Shown here one piece after another: positions 9,551 through 19,254 of a stretch of DNA of 64,000 nucleotides. Source of the DNA: Sphingobacterium mizutaii. GTDB lineage: Bacteria; Bacteroidota; Bacteroidia; Sphingobacteriales; Sphingobacteriaceae. The position numbers were made by a program, and so were the translations under genes. The notes under the pieces were generated by a model. It searched no databases. It was not told where the DNA came from and was given only the letters and a program-made list of their open reading frames with translations. The first letter of the stretch is position 1. Each line of letters starts with the position of its first letter. The stretch is from positions 1,798,001 to 1,862,000 of the forward strand of contig NZ_LT906468.1 in the NCBI RefSeq assembly GCF_900187125.1, given 5' to 3'.

Positions 9551-12535
9551 TTAAAAATCTAGGCTAAGGTTTAAGAAAAATCTGCGGGCACTTGGGTATG
9601 GACCAACGTCGATGTTGTTGGCAAGACCATTTCCAAATGTTGAAGTTTCAGGATCATAACCCGAGTATTTTGTTATCATTACTAGGTTGTTACCAGAGAT
9701 ACCAGCTCTAAAACGTTGAACTTTGTTTTTGAACAATCTTTGGGTAACCTCAGTTGGCATGCTGTAATATAAACCAACTTCTCTTAATTTGATGTAGGAA
9801 GCATCTTCCACAAAACGGCCAGCATTGTTGAATGGTTCCGGTTCTCTTTGTTTACCATTAGGGATACCATCACCGTTTCTATCTCCGAACCAGTCTTTTG
9901 AGTTACCACCTTCATCCAAGTTCAGGTTGGTTAGGTTGACGTTGTAGCCACCTTTTTTCCAATCAAACAAAAATGAGAAATCGAAGTTTTTGTAGATCGT
10001 GAAGTTGTTGTTGAAACTCATGTTGAACTTCGGTTGTGAGTTGCCCCAAACAGTATACTCGCCTGGATTGATCTGTGGAGTACCTACAATAGTTCCTAGC
10101 TTTTCGCCTTCTTTCATCAAGAACGTTCCGTAACTAACACCGAAACCACCCGTAGTATAAGTAGGGATACCTAGTTTGCTAATGGTGATATCGTTTTTCC
10201 AGAACATCAATCTACTGTTCCATTTAAAGTTTTCTCTTTCGAATGGAGTACCTGATAGGCTCAACTCGATACCTTTATTGCTCAACTCAGCAAGGTTGCT
10301 GGAAGTCGAAGTAAAACCGGATGAAGGTGAAAGGTTCAATGGTTGGATATTGTTTGCTGTATTTTTGATGTAATAGGTAGCTTCCAAGGAAAGTCTATTT
10401 TTCAGAATACCGACATCCACACCTAATTCCAATTCTTTTGCAGTTTCTGGAAGGATATTTACATTTCCTACCGTAGTGGAAAGGGAAGAACCTAATAGTC
10501 CGCCAATGTTGACACCAACCAATGAAGAGTAGGTTGCTCCGAAAGCTACAGGACCTGCCGTTTCACCATAGGCAATCCTAGGTTTCAATTGCGAAATGAA
10601 ATGATCTTTTAAGAAGTCGAAACTTGTCAAGTTCATCGCTAAGGATGCCTTAGGGAAAGCAAATAATTTACTAGGATCTCCATTCAAAGAAGATTTATCG
10701 AAACGAACACCTAAGGTTCCAATGATCTTATCTTCAAAGTTTGCTTCCTGTTGCAAGAAAATACCGGCTTCTTGGGTTCTCATAAAGAACTGGTTGAAGA
10801 TGGTCTGTACAGCAGCTTGTTTAACATTTTTTTGAAGTGGTGCCAAGCCTTGGCCTCTTACGAATAGAAGGTCATCCTTGAAGTCCAATCTCACCATACC
10901 GACTTGGGAGTTCATGTTTACACGCTTCAAGTTGAAGTTGTAAACTAAGGCAGCTTGTAAGTTCGTATTGAAACTCTCTTGCTTTCCGTTCATGATATCA
11001 CCAGGATTGGCAATACTGCGTTGGTATTGTAAATCCTCTGGAAGGTGGATGTTGGTTGTATTCTGTAAATAATCTAGACCTCCATTCAATACGAATTTCA
11101 TGTAGCTGCTTTCGCCTTTGAATAGGTCGATACCTAAGTTGAAAGAACTGATTGATCTATTTACCAGAGAGTTGTTGGTTGATTTATCAGTTAATGCAAT
11201 TGGGTTTTCTGTAAAGTAAGGGTTGTCTGGGTAGGTTCCATCAGGGCGTTGTCTCAAATCGTAGTAATTTGGTGTTGCAGCGATGGCATAACCGATACTT
11301 GCACCAGTTCTGTTTTGGTTACCTGTAAATCCGCGGTCGGTATTCGAACGGATGTAGCTTGAGTTTACGGACAATTGGATAGCATTCGTGATCTTTTGAT
11401 CGATGTTAGCACGAACGGTATAGCGTTGGAAACCTGTATTTTTGATCAATCCGTTTTCATCATTGATACCGCCGGCAACAAAGAATTTTGTTTTATCCGT
11501 ACCCCCAGAAACATTTAAACGTGTGTTACTAGAAAAATGCTGGTGATTATAGAAGTAATCTTCATAGTCCACAAAATTGTTGTTTGCTTTAGTTTCACGG
11601 AATCTTTCCAGTTCAAGGTTTCTACGGTTGGTTTGACTTTGCGTTGTACCGCCATAGAAATAATTGATTTTTTCTTCTGACCAATCATCATAGCCAAGCA
11701 GTTTCAGCGGGGTAGTTAAGCCAAAGTCTTCCGAAATTGAAACTTTCGTACGGCCTTCTTTACCTTTTTTGGTAGTAATAATGATTACCCCAGCATTTGC
11801 GCGTGTTCCGTAAATCGCAGCAGCTGAAGGACCTTTTAGGATTTCGATATTTTCGATTTCGTCTGGGTTGATGTCAGCAAGTCGGTTAGAGCCATCATCT
11901 TGGCTTGAGTTTCCTGCTCCGCTGACAGTCGCTCTACCCGTTGATTGCGTAGTATTGTTCACATAGACCCCATCCAAGATGATCAAAGGTTGGGAAGCAC
12001 CAACAAGGCTGGAAAGGCCACGTAGTTGGATGGACATACCACCACCTGGAGCACCCGAGTTGGAACGGATGTTTGCGCCCGTGACTTTACCATATAGGGC
12101 ACCGTCAGTTGTTTGCGGTTTAGCAACGCCGGTTAATTCAGCCGCATTAACCGAACTGACTGCATTTGCTAAGTTTTTTCTTTTGATAGAAGATGCCAAA
12201 CCTGTCACAACAACTTCATTCAAAGTGTTGTTCATGTTTTCCTGCATTTTGATCATGAGGTTATTGCTTGCCGCAGAAACCCGGACTTCTTGGTCTTCAA
12301 ATCCGACCATCGTAAAGAGAAAGGTAGCAGGAAGTTTTGGGGCATTGATGGAAAAATTTCCATTGTTGTCAGTGACACCCCCGATTCGGGTATCTTTAAT
12401 TCTTACACTGACATTTGAAAGTGCTGAACCTGAAAGTCCATCAACCACCTTTCCTGAGATGGTTGTTTGGGCATAAGTCATTTGAACAAGACTAAGCCAA
12501 AATAAAAGCACATAGAGCAGCTTATGTTTCTTCAT
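9551..12535 (-). CDS. SusC/RagA-type TonB-dependent transporter
   Basis: The 994-residue outer-membrane transporter has a signal peptide (about 1-22), an N-terminal carboxypeptidase-regulatory-like domain ('TTISGKVVDGLSGSALSNVS', about 24-105), the SusC plug with 'NEVVVTGL' and 'LRGLSSLVGASQPLIILDGVYV', and a 22-strand-type barrel ending 'FFLNLSLDF'. It should import oligomeric nutrients, energised by TonB/ExbBD. It heads the minus-strand operon with SusD, an S9 peptidase and a CocE-type hydrolase. There is no STN domain and no adjacent sigma/anti-sigma pair, so regulation is probably by another route; a 16-bp palindrome lies 49 bp upstream of the start. Confidence 0.93.
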   Translation of the reverse strand: MKKHKLLYVLLFWLSLVQMTYAQTTISGKVVDGLSGSALSNVSVRIKDTRIGGVTDNNGNFSINAPKLPATFLFTMVGFEDQEVRVSAASNNLMIKMQENMNNTLNEVVVTGLASSIKRKNLANAVSSVNAAELTGVAKPQTTDGALYGKVTGANIRSNSGAPGGGMSIQLRGLSSLVGASQPLIILDGVYVNNTTQSTGRATVSGAGNSSQDDGSNRLADINPDEIENIEILKGPSAAAIYGTRANAGVIIITTKKGKEGRTKVSISEDFGLTTPLKLLGYDDWSEEKINYFYGGTTQSQTNRRNLELERFRETKANNNFVDYEDYFYNHQHFSSNTRLNVSGGTDKTKFFVAGGINDENGLIKNTGFQRYTVRANIDQKITNAIQLSVNSSYIRSNTDRGFTGNQNRTGASIGYAIAATPNYYDLRQRPDGTYPDNPYFTENPIALTDKSTNNSLVNRSISSFNLGIDLFKGESSYMKFVLNGGLDYLQNTTNIHLPEDLQYQRSIANPGDIMNGKQESFNTNLQAALVYNFNLKRVNMNSQVGMVRLDFKDDLLFVRGQGLAPLQKNVKQAAVQTIFNQFFMRTQEAGIFLQQEANFEDKIIGTLGVRFDKSSLNGDPSKLFAFPKASLAMNLTSFDFLKDHFISQLKPRIAYGETAGPVAFGATYSSLVGVNIGGLLGSSLSTTVGNVNILPETAKELELGVDVGILKNRLSLEATYYIKNTANNIQPLNLSPSSGFTSTSSNLAELSNKGIELSLSGTPFERENFKWNSRLMFWKNDITISKLGIPTYTTGGFGVSYGTFLMKEGEKLGTIVGTPQINPGEYTVWGNSQPKFNMSFNNNFTIYKNFDFSFLFDWKKGGYNVNLTNLNLDEGGNSKDWFGDRNGDGIPNGKQREPEPFNNAGRFVEDASYIKLREVGLYYSMPTEVTQRLFKNKVQRFRAGISGNNLVMITKYSGYDPETSTFGNGLANNIDVGPYPSARRFFLNLSLDF

Positions 12536-12583
12536 AAGATTGATTAATTAGGGTTTGTTTTTAGGTTAAAAAAGTAAAAATTT

Positions 12584-12599
12584 CTAGAAAATTTTCTAG
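12584..12599. promoter_or_regulatory. 16-bp perfect palindrome, possible operator
   Basis: CTAGAAAATTTTCTAG is fully symmetric and lies 49 bp upstream of the SusC ATG at 12535. It could be an operator or part of a leader hairpin; there is no direct evidence for either. Confidence 0.3.
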
Positions 12600-12971
12600 G
12601 CTTAGGCTACGGCTAAATTCGGTTTGTTAAGTTAATAGGCGGTAAAACTAATTTAATTGGAACAGCTTTACAATTCAGAATTATCGTTGTCACGACTTTG
12701 TTACCTTTACCGGATTTGTTATCAATATTTTTACAGAGAATGAAATTAATTGGTAAATAATTAAAAAAATAGCAATATTATTTAAAAGTCCATAAATATT
12801 GTAGACTTTGAAAATTAGGTCAATTACTATTCTCTACAGAGAAAATTGAACAATTCACCTAGTTTGCCTTATTAATAGTAGAGGGTAAAACCAGCAAATC
12901 TTTCTTTATTCAAAAATAAATTTTTAGGCAATCACTTTTTTATAATTTCGGTATTGATAATTGGTAGTTAA

Positions 12972-13003
12972 TTTCTTGCTTAAGAGCTTCTTAGGTATTT
13001 TTG
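12972..13003 (+). promoter_or_regulatory. Candidate promoter of the metal-efflux operon
   Basis: TTTC (12972-12975) and TATTTTTG (12996-13003) are separated by 20 bp, close to the Bacteroidota form TTTG-N19..21-TAnnTTTG. A transcript would begin near 13010, about 160 nt before the small secreted protein. Confidence 0.45.
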
Positions 13004-13172
13004 TGGTATCTATGAATTAAACAATATATGGTTGTAAGACCTTTTTAAGATCAAAATAAATAGGATAGGAGCGGGACATAGGGTAAAAGGATTCCTAAAA
13101 GCCTTATTTTGAACAGATTTAAATAAGTAAACCCATCAATTATTCAGAACAATGTTTCTTAAATTCGACTTA

Positions 13173-13568
13173 ATGAAAAAACAGTTCGCCATATTGTTTC
13201 TATTTCTATACGTTTTTTCGACAACTGAATTAAGTCAATTGTTGAAATTACCTATTCTAATAGAGCATTATTTTGAACATAAAGAAAAAAACTCAGACCT
13301 CAGTTTTTCAGCTTTCTTAGAATTACATTACTCCGAAGACCATTTCAAGGGTCATCCACATGATGAAGATTATGATCAAGATAGGAGACTTCCTTTTATG
13401 ATGCATAGCTCGACGCTGAATTTCGTATTTATTTCTCCGCTAAATATCAACCTTGATGTTGCAGACAAAACCTATGTCGAGAAGGCAAGTGATTTCCCTT
13501 TTGAAAATGAATTTTTAATAAACCAAATCTACCTTTCATCCATTTGGCAGCCCCCAAAATCCTGTTAA
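13173..13568 (+). CDS. Small His/Asp-rich exported protein of the metal-efflux operon
   Basis: The 131-residue protein starts best at the second ATG (13173), giving a signal-like segment MKKQFAILFLFLYVFSTTEL; an ATG at 13152 adds seven residues. The middle holds 'LELHYSEDHFKGHPHDEDYDQD' (about residues 51-72), dense in His and acidic residues and well suited to bind divalent metal. The end 'SSIWQPPKSC' includes a terminal Cys. I recognise similar short proteins just upstream of CzcA/CusA genes in Bacteroidota, but they have no assigned role. It lies 134 bp upstream of the RND pump on the same strand, so a periplasmic metal-binding or sensing part is plausible but unproven. Confidence 0.75.
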   Translation: MKKQFAILFLFLYVFSTTELSQLLKLPILIEHYFEHKEKNSDLSFSAFLELHYSEDHFKGHPHDEDYDQDRRLPFMMHSSTLNFVFISPLNINLDVADKTYVEKASDFPFENEFLINQIYLSSIWQPPKSC

Positions 13569-13702
13569 TCATTTCTGCCTAATAAGAAATTGTAACCTTC
13601 ATGCTTTACAATCCATTTCCGCAATTGTAGGGATTTGGACTGTATTTAAGGGTTCAGCAATTAGGCCTACTTCATTTATTTAAGATTAACAGAATCCAGA
13701 TT

Positions 13703-16700
13703 ATGCTTACAAGAATTATTGAGTATTCCGTCAGGAACAAGCTCATTATAGCACTCTTGGTATTGGGGCTTATTGCGGTGGGGTCTTATCAGTTGACGAG
13801 GCTGCCCATTGACGCTGTTCCAGATATTACCAACAATCAAGTGCAAGTCATTACGGTTGCTCCTTCCTATGGAGCAACGGACATTGAACGATTGATTACA
13901 TTTCCAATCGAACAGGCCAACAACAATATTTCCGGAAGGAAGGAAATACGGAGCTTTTCAAGGTTTGGCCTCTCTTTGGTCACCATTGTTTTTGAAGACA
14001 ATATTGATATCTATTGGGCTAGGCAACAAGTGGCTGAGCGTCTCCAACAGGTACAACAAGAGATTCCAGCTGAAATAGGTAAACCTGAACTTGGACCTAT
14101 TTCTACAGGCCTTGGCGAGATCTATCAATATGTCATTCGCGCCAAAACCGGCTTTGAACGAAAATATAATGTCACCGAGCTGAGGACCATTCAGGATTGG
14201 GTGGTAAGGCGTCAGCTTTTAGGTGTACAGGGCGTTGCGGAGGTCAGCAGTTTCGGCGGGAAGTTGAAGCAATATGAAATTGCTGTAAATCCCGATAAGT
14301 TAAATTCCTATGGAATTACCATCCACGATGTTTTCGAAGCATTGAATGATAATAACCAGAATACCGGTGGTTCCTATATTGAAAAAGGACCTACGGTCTT
14401 GTACATCCGCAGTGAAGGGCTGGTTGATTCCATTGCAGATATTGAAAATATTGCGATCAACAAGGAGTCAGTGGTCCCGCTCTTTATTCGGGATGTTGCG
14501 GAAGTGAAGATTGGCTATGCTACTCGGTATGGCGCCATGACCTATAATGATGAAGGCGAGGTGGCAGGTGCCGTGGTTATGATGCTGAAAGGTGCCAACA
14601 GCAGCCAAGTCATCAAAGAAGTAAAGAAGAAGGTCGCGGAAATCCAAAAAACTCTACCGGAAGGGGTGGTTTTAGAACCTTTTTTGGATAGGACTAAGAT
14701 GGTGAACAATGCAATCAGCACCGTGGAGACCAACCTCTTGGAAGGTTCCTTGATTGTCGTTTTTGTATTGGTCTTATTCCTTGGAAATATTCGGGCAGGC
14801 TTTTTAGTGGCTTCCGTGATACCTCTTGCCATGCTATTTGCCATCTGTATGATGAACCTGTTTTCAGTCAGTGGAAACCTCATGAGTTTGGGAGCCTTGG
14901 ATTTCGGGTTGATCATTGACGGTGCGGTTATCATTGTTGAAGCGGTTATGCATCAATTGAGCAAGAATGAGAAATTCCAAGAACTGACCAATATTCCAAA
15001 TAAAAAGATGGATTCCATTGTGGTTGATTCAGCAGGTAAAATGATGAACAGTGCGGTTTTCGGACAGGTCATTATCTTGATCGTTTATCTACCGATCCTG
15101 ACTTTGGAGGGGATCGAAGGGAAGATGTTTAAACCCATGGCAGAGACAGTCGCTTTTGCTCTTTTGGGAGCATTCCTGCTTTCGTTGACTTATATCCCTA
15201 TGATGAGTTCGGTATTATTAAAGAAAAGGAAACTAAAACCTTCTTTTTCGGATCGAATGATGAAAAAGCTGGAAACATTATATCAGAAAATCCTGATCAA
15301 GGTATTGAGGTTTCCTAAGCTTATTTTTTCCGTAGTAATAATCCTATTTGGACTGTCAATTTGGATATTGAGTAGAATGGGAGGAGAGTTTATCCCTTCG
15401 CTGGAGGAAGGGGATTTTGCTGTTGATACAAGGATTTTGCCGGGAAGCAACCTAAATACTACGATTGAAAGTGTTACGAAGGCAGCGAAAATCTTAAAAA
15501 CTAATTTCCCGGAAGTCGAAAAAGTGGTAACAAAAATTGGTAGTGGAGAAGTGCCTACCGATCCGATGCCGATGGAGGCTTCGGATATGATGGTAATCCT
15601 GAAAGATAAAAAGCAATGGACCTCGGCAAAAACCTTTCCTGAAATGGCGGAGAAGATGGCGACGGCATTGGAAGATGTTCCGGGAATCACGGTAGGTTTT
15701 CAATATCCTGTTCAGATGCGTTTCAATGAGCTGATGACAGGAGCTAGGCAGGATGTGGTGCTCAAGATCTTCGGAGATGATCTCGATTCCTTGATGGAAA
15801 GTGCAAAGAAGATCGGCAAAATCATTAATGAGGTTGAAGGAACGCAGAATCTTTATATTGAGCCAATTTCGGGATTATCCCAAGTCGTTGTGAAGTTCAA
15901 CCGTCCAGTCATTGCCCAATATCATCTGTCGATTGCAGAGATCAATAAAGTCATCAATGCTGCTTTTGCAGGGCAGAACTCAGGGCAGTTCTTTGAAGGG
16001 GAGAAGCGCTTCGATATTGTGGTCAGATTAAACCAAGATCTCCGTCAAAACCTTCGACAAGTTCAGAATCTGCTTATCCCTACGAAGGAGGGCATGCAGA
16101 TCCCTTTGTCAAAATTAGCCTCAGTGGATATTGTACAAGGGCCCAATCAAATCCAGCGGGAGAATGCACAAAGGAGGATTGTGGTCGGCTTTAATATCAA
16201 GGACAGGGATGTACAGAGTATTGTAGAAGAACTTCAAGGGAAAGTAGAACAAAATATTAAACTGCCGGCAGGTTATTCGATCTCTTATGGCGGTTCTTTT
16301 GAAAACTTGAATAATGCAAAAGGTCGCTTGATGATAGCAGTTCCTATTGCATTGGCCTTGATTTTTATCTTGCTGTTCCTAGCATTTAAATCCATAAAAG
16401 AGAGCCTTTTGATCTATACCGCCATTCCACTTTCCATCATTGGCGGGGTATTTCTATTGGCCTTAAGAGGGATGCCGTTCAGTATCAGCGCCGGAGTTGG
16501 GTTTATAGCCTTATTTGGTGTGGCAGTACTGAATGGAATCGTACTGATTTCGGAATTCAACAGGTTGAAGAAAAAGGGAATTAAGAATATCGTGCGGATA
16601 GTAATCGATGGTGGTGAAAGCCGATTGAGACCCGTATTGATGACTGCGAGCGTTGCATCCTTAGGTTTTATACCTATGGCGATCAGTTCAGGAGCCGGAG

Positions 16701-18043
16701 CTGAAGTCCAAAGACCTTTGGCAACTGTAGTTATTGGAGGATTGATGATAGCAACTTTGCTGACCTTGTTCGTACTGCCTTTGCTTTTCGTAATTATTGA
16801 AAATGGCTTTAAAAGAAAGAGCATCAAGCCTAAATTGCCAGTAATTATTTTCTTTCTATTGAGTTCCTTATTTGGAAATCAATTGATAGCCCAAACTCCA
16901 ATATCTTTGGAGGATGCGATTCAGATGGCAGTAAAAGAGAACCGAAATATAAAACATGAAAAACTTAAAGCAGACTATGCGAAGAGCTTGATTAAAACTG
17001 CTACCGCCGAGGTCCCTCAATTAGGAATTAACTCTGAATATGGACAGGTAAATAGTGCCTATACAGACATTAGCTTAAATGCTTCCCAAAGCATTGCTTT
17101 TCCAACGGTGTATTCAAAACAAAAAAGCTTATTTATTGAAGAATGGAAGAAAAGTGAATTGAACATAGCTTTGAAAGAGTACGAGCTTAAGAAAGCTGTG
17201 TCCTTGACCTATTATGAGATATTATTCTGGAAAGATAAGGTCAAGCTTTTGGAGGGATTTCATCAATTGTATTCAAACATGGTTGAAAAAGCGACCTTAC
17301 GCAAGAAGGCTGGGGAGAGCAATATTTTAGAGCTCAGTACCGTCGAAAACCAACGTTCATCGATTGCTGTACAAATTATGCAGATCAATCAAGAGCTCGA
17401 TCTGTTGCATAAGCGCTTCAACTGGCTGCTCAATGCTAGTTCAGCATTAACCGTAAAGGATGAAAGCCATGCCAAGCTTGTTTTTCAAGAATTTCAAGAG
17501 AATCCCCAAATTGGTCTATTGGAACAAGATATCGTTATTTCCGAGCGGCAAACACAATTGGAAAAATCCAAGCTATTACCTGAATTGACCTTAGGCTATA
17601 GCTTGAATAGTTTCAAAGGGATGGGGCCAAATGATATATATTATGATGCTGTGCCGAGGTTCCATTCCGTGCAATTCGGAATAGGCTTGCCTATATTTTC
17701 TGAAGGACAAAAAGCAAAGGTAAAAGCATCTAGGATCTCCGAAAGTATTGCCGAAAGCAATCTTCAAAACTTCAAATACACAATGGAAGTTCAGAAACAA
17801 CAACTGTTGATGACTTACAAAAATAACTTGAAGATTGTCAACCAATTCGAAGCAAGTGATTTAAAGAATGCCCAAATAATTTTGGAGACCGCTCAGAATC
17901 AATTCAATAATGGAGAGATAAATTATTTGGATTACGTGATGTTGTTAAACCAGTCTGTAATTGTAAATAACAATTACGTAGATGCCCTATGGAAACTTAA
18001 TGAAGCGGCCATACAATACAAATTTCTACTCCTAAATCAATAA
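13703..18043 (+). CDS. CzcA/CusA-family heavy-metal efflux RND pump fused to a TolC-like outer-membrane factor
   Basis: The 1446-residue product has two parts. Residues 1 to about 1040 are a full HME-type RND pump with twelve membrane helices and two large periplasmic loops. The helix-4 motif D400-F-G-L-I-I-D406-G-A-V-I-I-V-E413 is the CzcA-type proton/cation signature (Zn/Co/Cd class) rather than the CusA type. Residues from about 1065 are a TolC/CusC-type outer-membrane factor ('ISLEDAIQMAVKENRNIKHE', two coiled-coil repeats, about 380 residues). The join is basic (KRKSIKPK) followed by a signal-peptide-like stretch (1045-1064, LPVIIFFLLSSLFGNQLIAQ), so the outer-membrane part may be exported and cut free. 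The adaptor gene follows by 2 bp. No separate outer-membrane factor gene is nearby. Confidence 0.92.
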   Translation: MLTRIIEYSVRNKLIIALLVLGLIAVGSYQLTRLPIDAVPDITNNQVQVITVAPSYGATDIERLITFPIEQANNNISGRKEIRSFSRFGLSLVTIVFEDNIDIYWARQQVAERLQQVQQEIPAEIGKPELGPISTGLGEIYQYVIRAKTGFERKYNVTELRTIQDWVVRRQLLGVQGVAEVSSFGGKLKQYEIAVNPDKLNSYGITIHDVFEALNDNNQNTGGSYIEKGPTVLYIRSEGLVDSIADIENIAINKESVVPLFIRDVAEVKIGYATRYGAMTYNDEGEVAGAVVMMLKGANSSQVIKEVKKKVAEIQKTLPEGVVLEPFLDRTKMVNNAISTVETNLLEGSLIVVFVLVLFLGNIRAGFLVASVIPLAMLFAICMMNLFSVSGNLMSLGALDFGLIIDGAVIIVEAVMHQLSKNEKFQELTNIPNKKMDSIVVDSAGKMMNSAVFGQVIILIVYLPILTLEGIEGKMFKPMAETVAFALLGAFLLSLTYIPMMSSVLLKKRKLKPSFSDRMMKKLETLYQKILIKVLRFPKLIFSVVIILFGLSIWILSRMGGEFIPSLEEGDFAVDTRILPGSNLNTTIESVTKAAKILKTNFPEVEKVVTKIGSGEVPTDPMPMEASDMMVILKDKKQWTSAKTFPEMAEKMATALEDVPGITVGFQYPVQMRFNELMTGARQDVVLKIFGDDLDSLMESAKKIGKIINEVEGTQNLYIEPISGLSQVVVKFNRPVIAQYHLSIAEINKVINAAFAGQNSGQFFEGEKRFDIVVRLNQDLRQNLRQVQNLLIPTKEGMQIPLSKLASVDIVQGPNQIQRENAQRRIVVGFNIKDRDVQSIVEELQGKVEQNIKLPAGYSISYGGSFENLNNAKGRLMIAVPIALALIFILLFLAFKSIKESLLIYTAIPLSIIGGVFLLALRGMPFSISAGVGFIALFGVAVLNGIVLISEFNRLKKKGIKNIVRIVIDGGESRLRPVLMTASVASLGFIPMAISSGAGAEVQRPLATVVIGGLMIATLLTLFVLPLLFVIIENGFKRKSIKPKLPVIIFFLLSSLFGNQLIAQTPISLEDAIQMAVKENRNIKHEKLKADYAKSLIKTATAEVPQLGINSEYGQVNSAYTDISLNASQSIAFPTVYSKQKSLFIEEWKKSELNIALKEYELKKAVSLTYYEILFWKDKVKLLEGFHQLYSNMVEKATLRKKAGESNILELSTVENQRSSIAVQIMQINQELDLLHKRFNWLLNASSALTVKDESHAKLVFQEFQENPQIGLLEQDIVISERQTQLEKSKLLPELTLGYSLNSFKGMGPNDIYYDAVPRFHSVQFGIGLPIFSEGQKAKVKASRISESIAESNLQNFKYTMEVQKQQLLMTYKNNLKIVNQFEASDLKNAQIILETAQNQFNNGEINYLDYVMLLNQSVIVNNNYVDALWKLNEAAIQYKFLLLNQ

Positions 18044-18045
18044 TC

Positions 18046-19191
18046 ATGAAAATTAGAAAATCATTTTATTTATACATATCCTTATTCTTTATGAGCTCCC
18101 TGTTTGGCTGTTCTACTAAGGTAAGTGAAAAACAAAACGTTGAAACCGGAGTAGATGAGGATGTTGTCACCTTAACCGATGCGCAATTGAAGAATGCGGA
18201 AATCGAAGAAATGGAGATTTCCGATCAGCAGATCTCCGTTATGTTGAAAATGAACGGCAAAATTGATGTACCACCGCAAAACTTAATATCCATTAGTGCT
18301 CCACTGGGGGGATATTTAAAGAAAACTGACTTAGTTGTTGGGATGAAGGTATCGAAAGGACAGGTATTGGCTGTTTTGGAAAACCCGCAGTTTATCCAGT
18401 TGCAACAAGATTATTTGACAGCTAAGTCGAAGTACAATTTTGCTAATCTCGACTATATCCGTCAGCGAGACTTGAATCAGGCCCAAGCCAGCAGTGATAA
18501 GGTAATGCAAGCAGCTCAATCTGAGATGAACCACCAGCAAATCCTAATGAACACTATTGCAGAGCAATTGAGGATGGTGCATATCAATCCTGAACAAATC
18601 AGTTCATCGAATATTGTCAACAGTGTAGCTATCTACAGCCCGATCAGTGGATATGTTAGTAAGGTAAATGTGAATATTGGAAAGTACCTAAGTCCAACAG
18701 ATGTTCTTTTCGAATTGATCAACCCTAGCAATATCCATCTGAACATCAAAGTTCTTGAAAAGGATCTAGAGAAGTTAAAGATCGGGCAGGATTTAGAAGC
18801 ATATTCTAATCTAGATCCGAAAACAAAGTATCCCGCAAGGATTCAATTGATAGGATCTGTACTTGACGAAAATGGATTGGCGGACGTGCAATGCCAGTTC
18901 ATTAACAGTAATATGAACTTGGTTCCAGGAACATACATGAATGTAGATATTGCCTCGCAGACTGCATTCTCTAAAGCCCTGCCTGAGGAAAGCATAGTGG
19001 ACTTCAAAGGACAGAATTATGTGTTTGTCAATGAAAGCAAGAATACCTACCGAATGGTTCCAATTATTATCGGAGAGTCCGATAGAGGATTTGTCAAGGT
19101 ATTGAACGATCAGGATTTCCAAAAGAAGAAAGTGGTAAGCAAGAATGCCTATACGCTATTGATGAAATTAAAGAATACCGAGGAAGAATAA
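18046..19191 (+). CDS. Efflux RND periplasmic adaptor (CzcB/CusB type) lipoprotein
   Basis: The 381-residue membrane-fusion protein joins the RND pump to the outer-membrane factor. It has a lipobox ('SSLFGCSTK', Cys at about 22), a lipoyl/barrel-sandwich half ('ISAPLGGYLKKTDLVVGMKVSKGQVLAVLENPQFIQLQQDY'), a helical hairpin (about 125-180), the second lipoyl half ('IYSPISGYVSKVNVNIGKYLSPTDVLFELINP') and beta-barrel and membrane-proximal domains. It begins 2 bp after the RND-OMF stop, so the two are co-transcribed and probably translationally coupled. The adaptor lacks an obvious Met- or His-rich metal-binding N-terminus as seen in CusB, which leaves the metal undefined. Confidence 0.92.
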   Translation: MKIRKSFYLYISLFFMSSLFGCSTKVSEKQNVETGVDEDVVTLTDAQLKNAEIEEMEISDQQISVMLKMNGKIDVPPQNLISISAPLGGYLKKTDLVVGMKVSKGQVLAVLENPQFIQLQQDYLTAKSKYNFANLDYIRQRDLNQAQASSDKVMQAAQSEMNHQQILMNTIAEQLRMVHINPEQISSSNIVNSVAIYSPISGYVSKVNVNIGKYLSPTDVLFELINPSNIHLNIKVLEKDLEKLKIGQDLEAYSNLDPKTKYPARIQLIGSVLDENGLADVQCQFINSNMNLVPGTYMNVDIASQTAFSKALPEESIVDFKGQNYVFVNESKNTYRMVPIIIGESDRGFVKVLNDQDFQKKKVVSKNAYTLLMKLKNTEEE

Positions 19192-19208
19192 GGTTTGGGT
19201 TTAGAATA

Positions 19209-19245
19209 AAAAAATGGGCTCCAAATTTATTGTAGCCCATTTTTT
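19209..19245. terminator. Bidirectional intrinsic terminator
   Basis: Six A plus TGGGCT (19209-19220) pairs perfectly with AGCCCA plus six T (19234-19245). The A and T tracts serve both the efflux operon (plus) and the amidohydrolase operon (minus), whose stops lie 17 and 10 bp away. Confidence 0.85.
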
Positions 19246-19254
19246 AAGATTTAA

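Larger units (their letters stand above)
12536..13151. other. 616-bp divergent intergenic region
   Basis: AT-rich DNA between the peptide operon (minus) and the metal-efflux operon (plus). It contains a 16-bp palindrome near the SusC start and a good plus-strand promoter candidate. No open frame of convincing quality and no RNA gene was recognised. Confidence 0.6.

Noticed and set aside
14542..14934. Antisense open frames inside the RND, SusC and peptidase genes
   Set aside because: They are shadows of well-supported genes and have no independent start context or family features.
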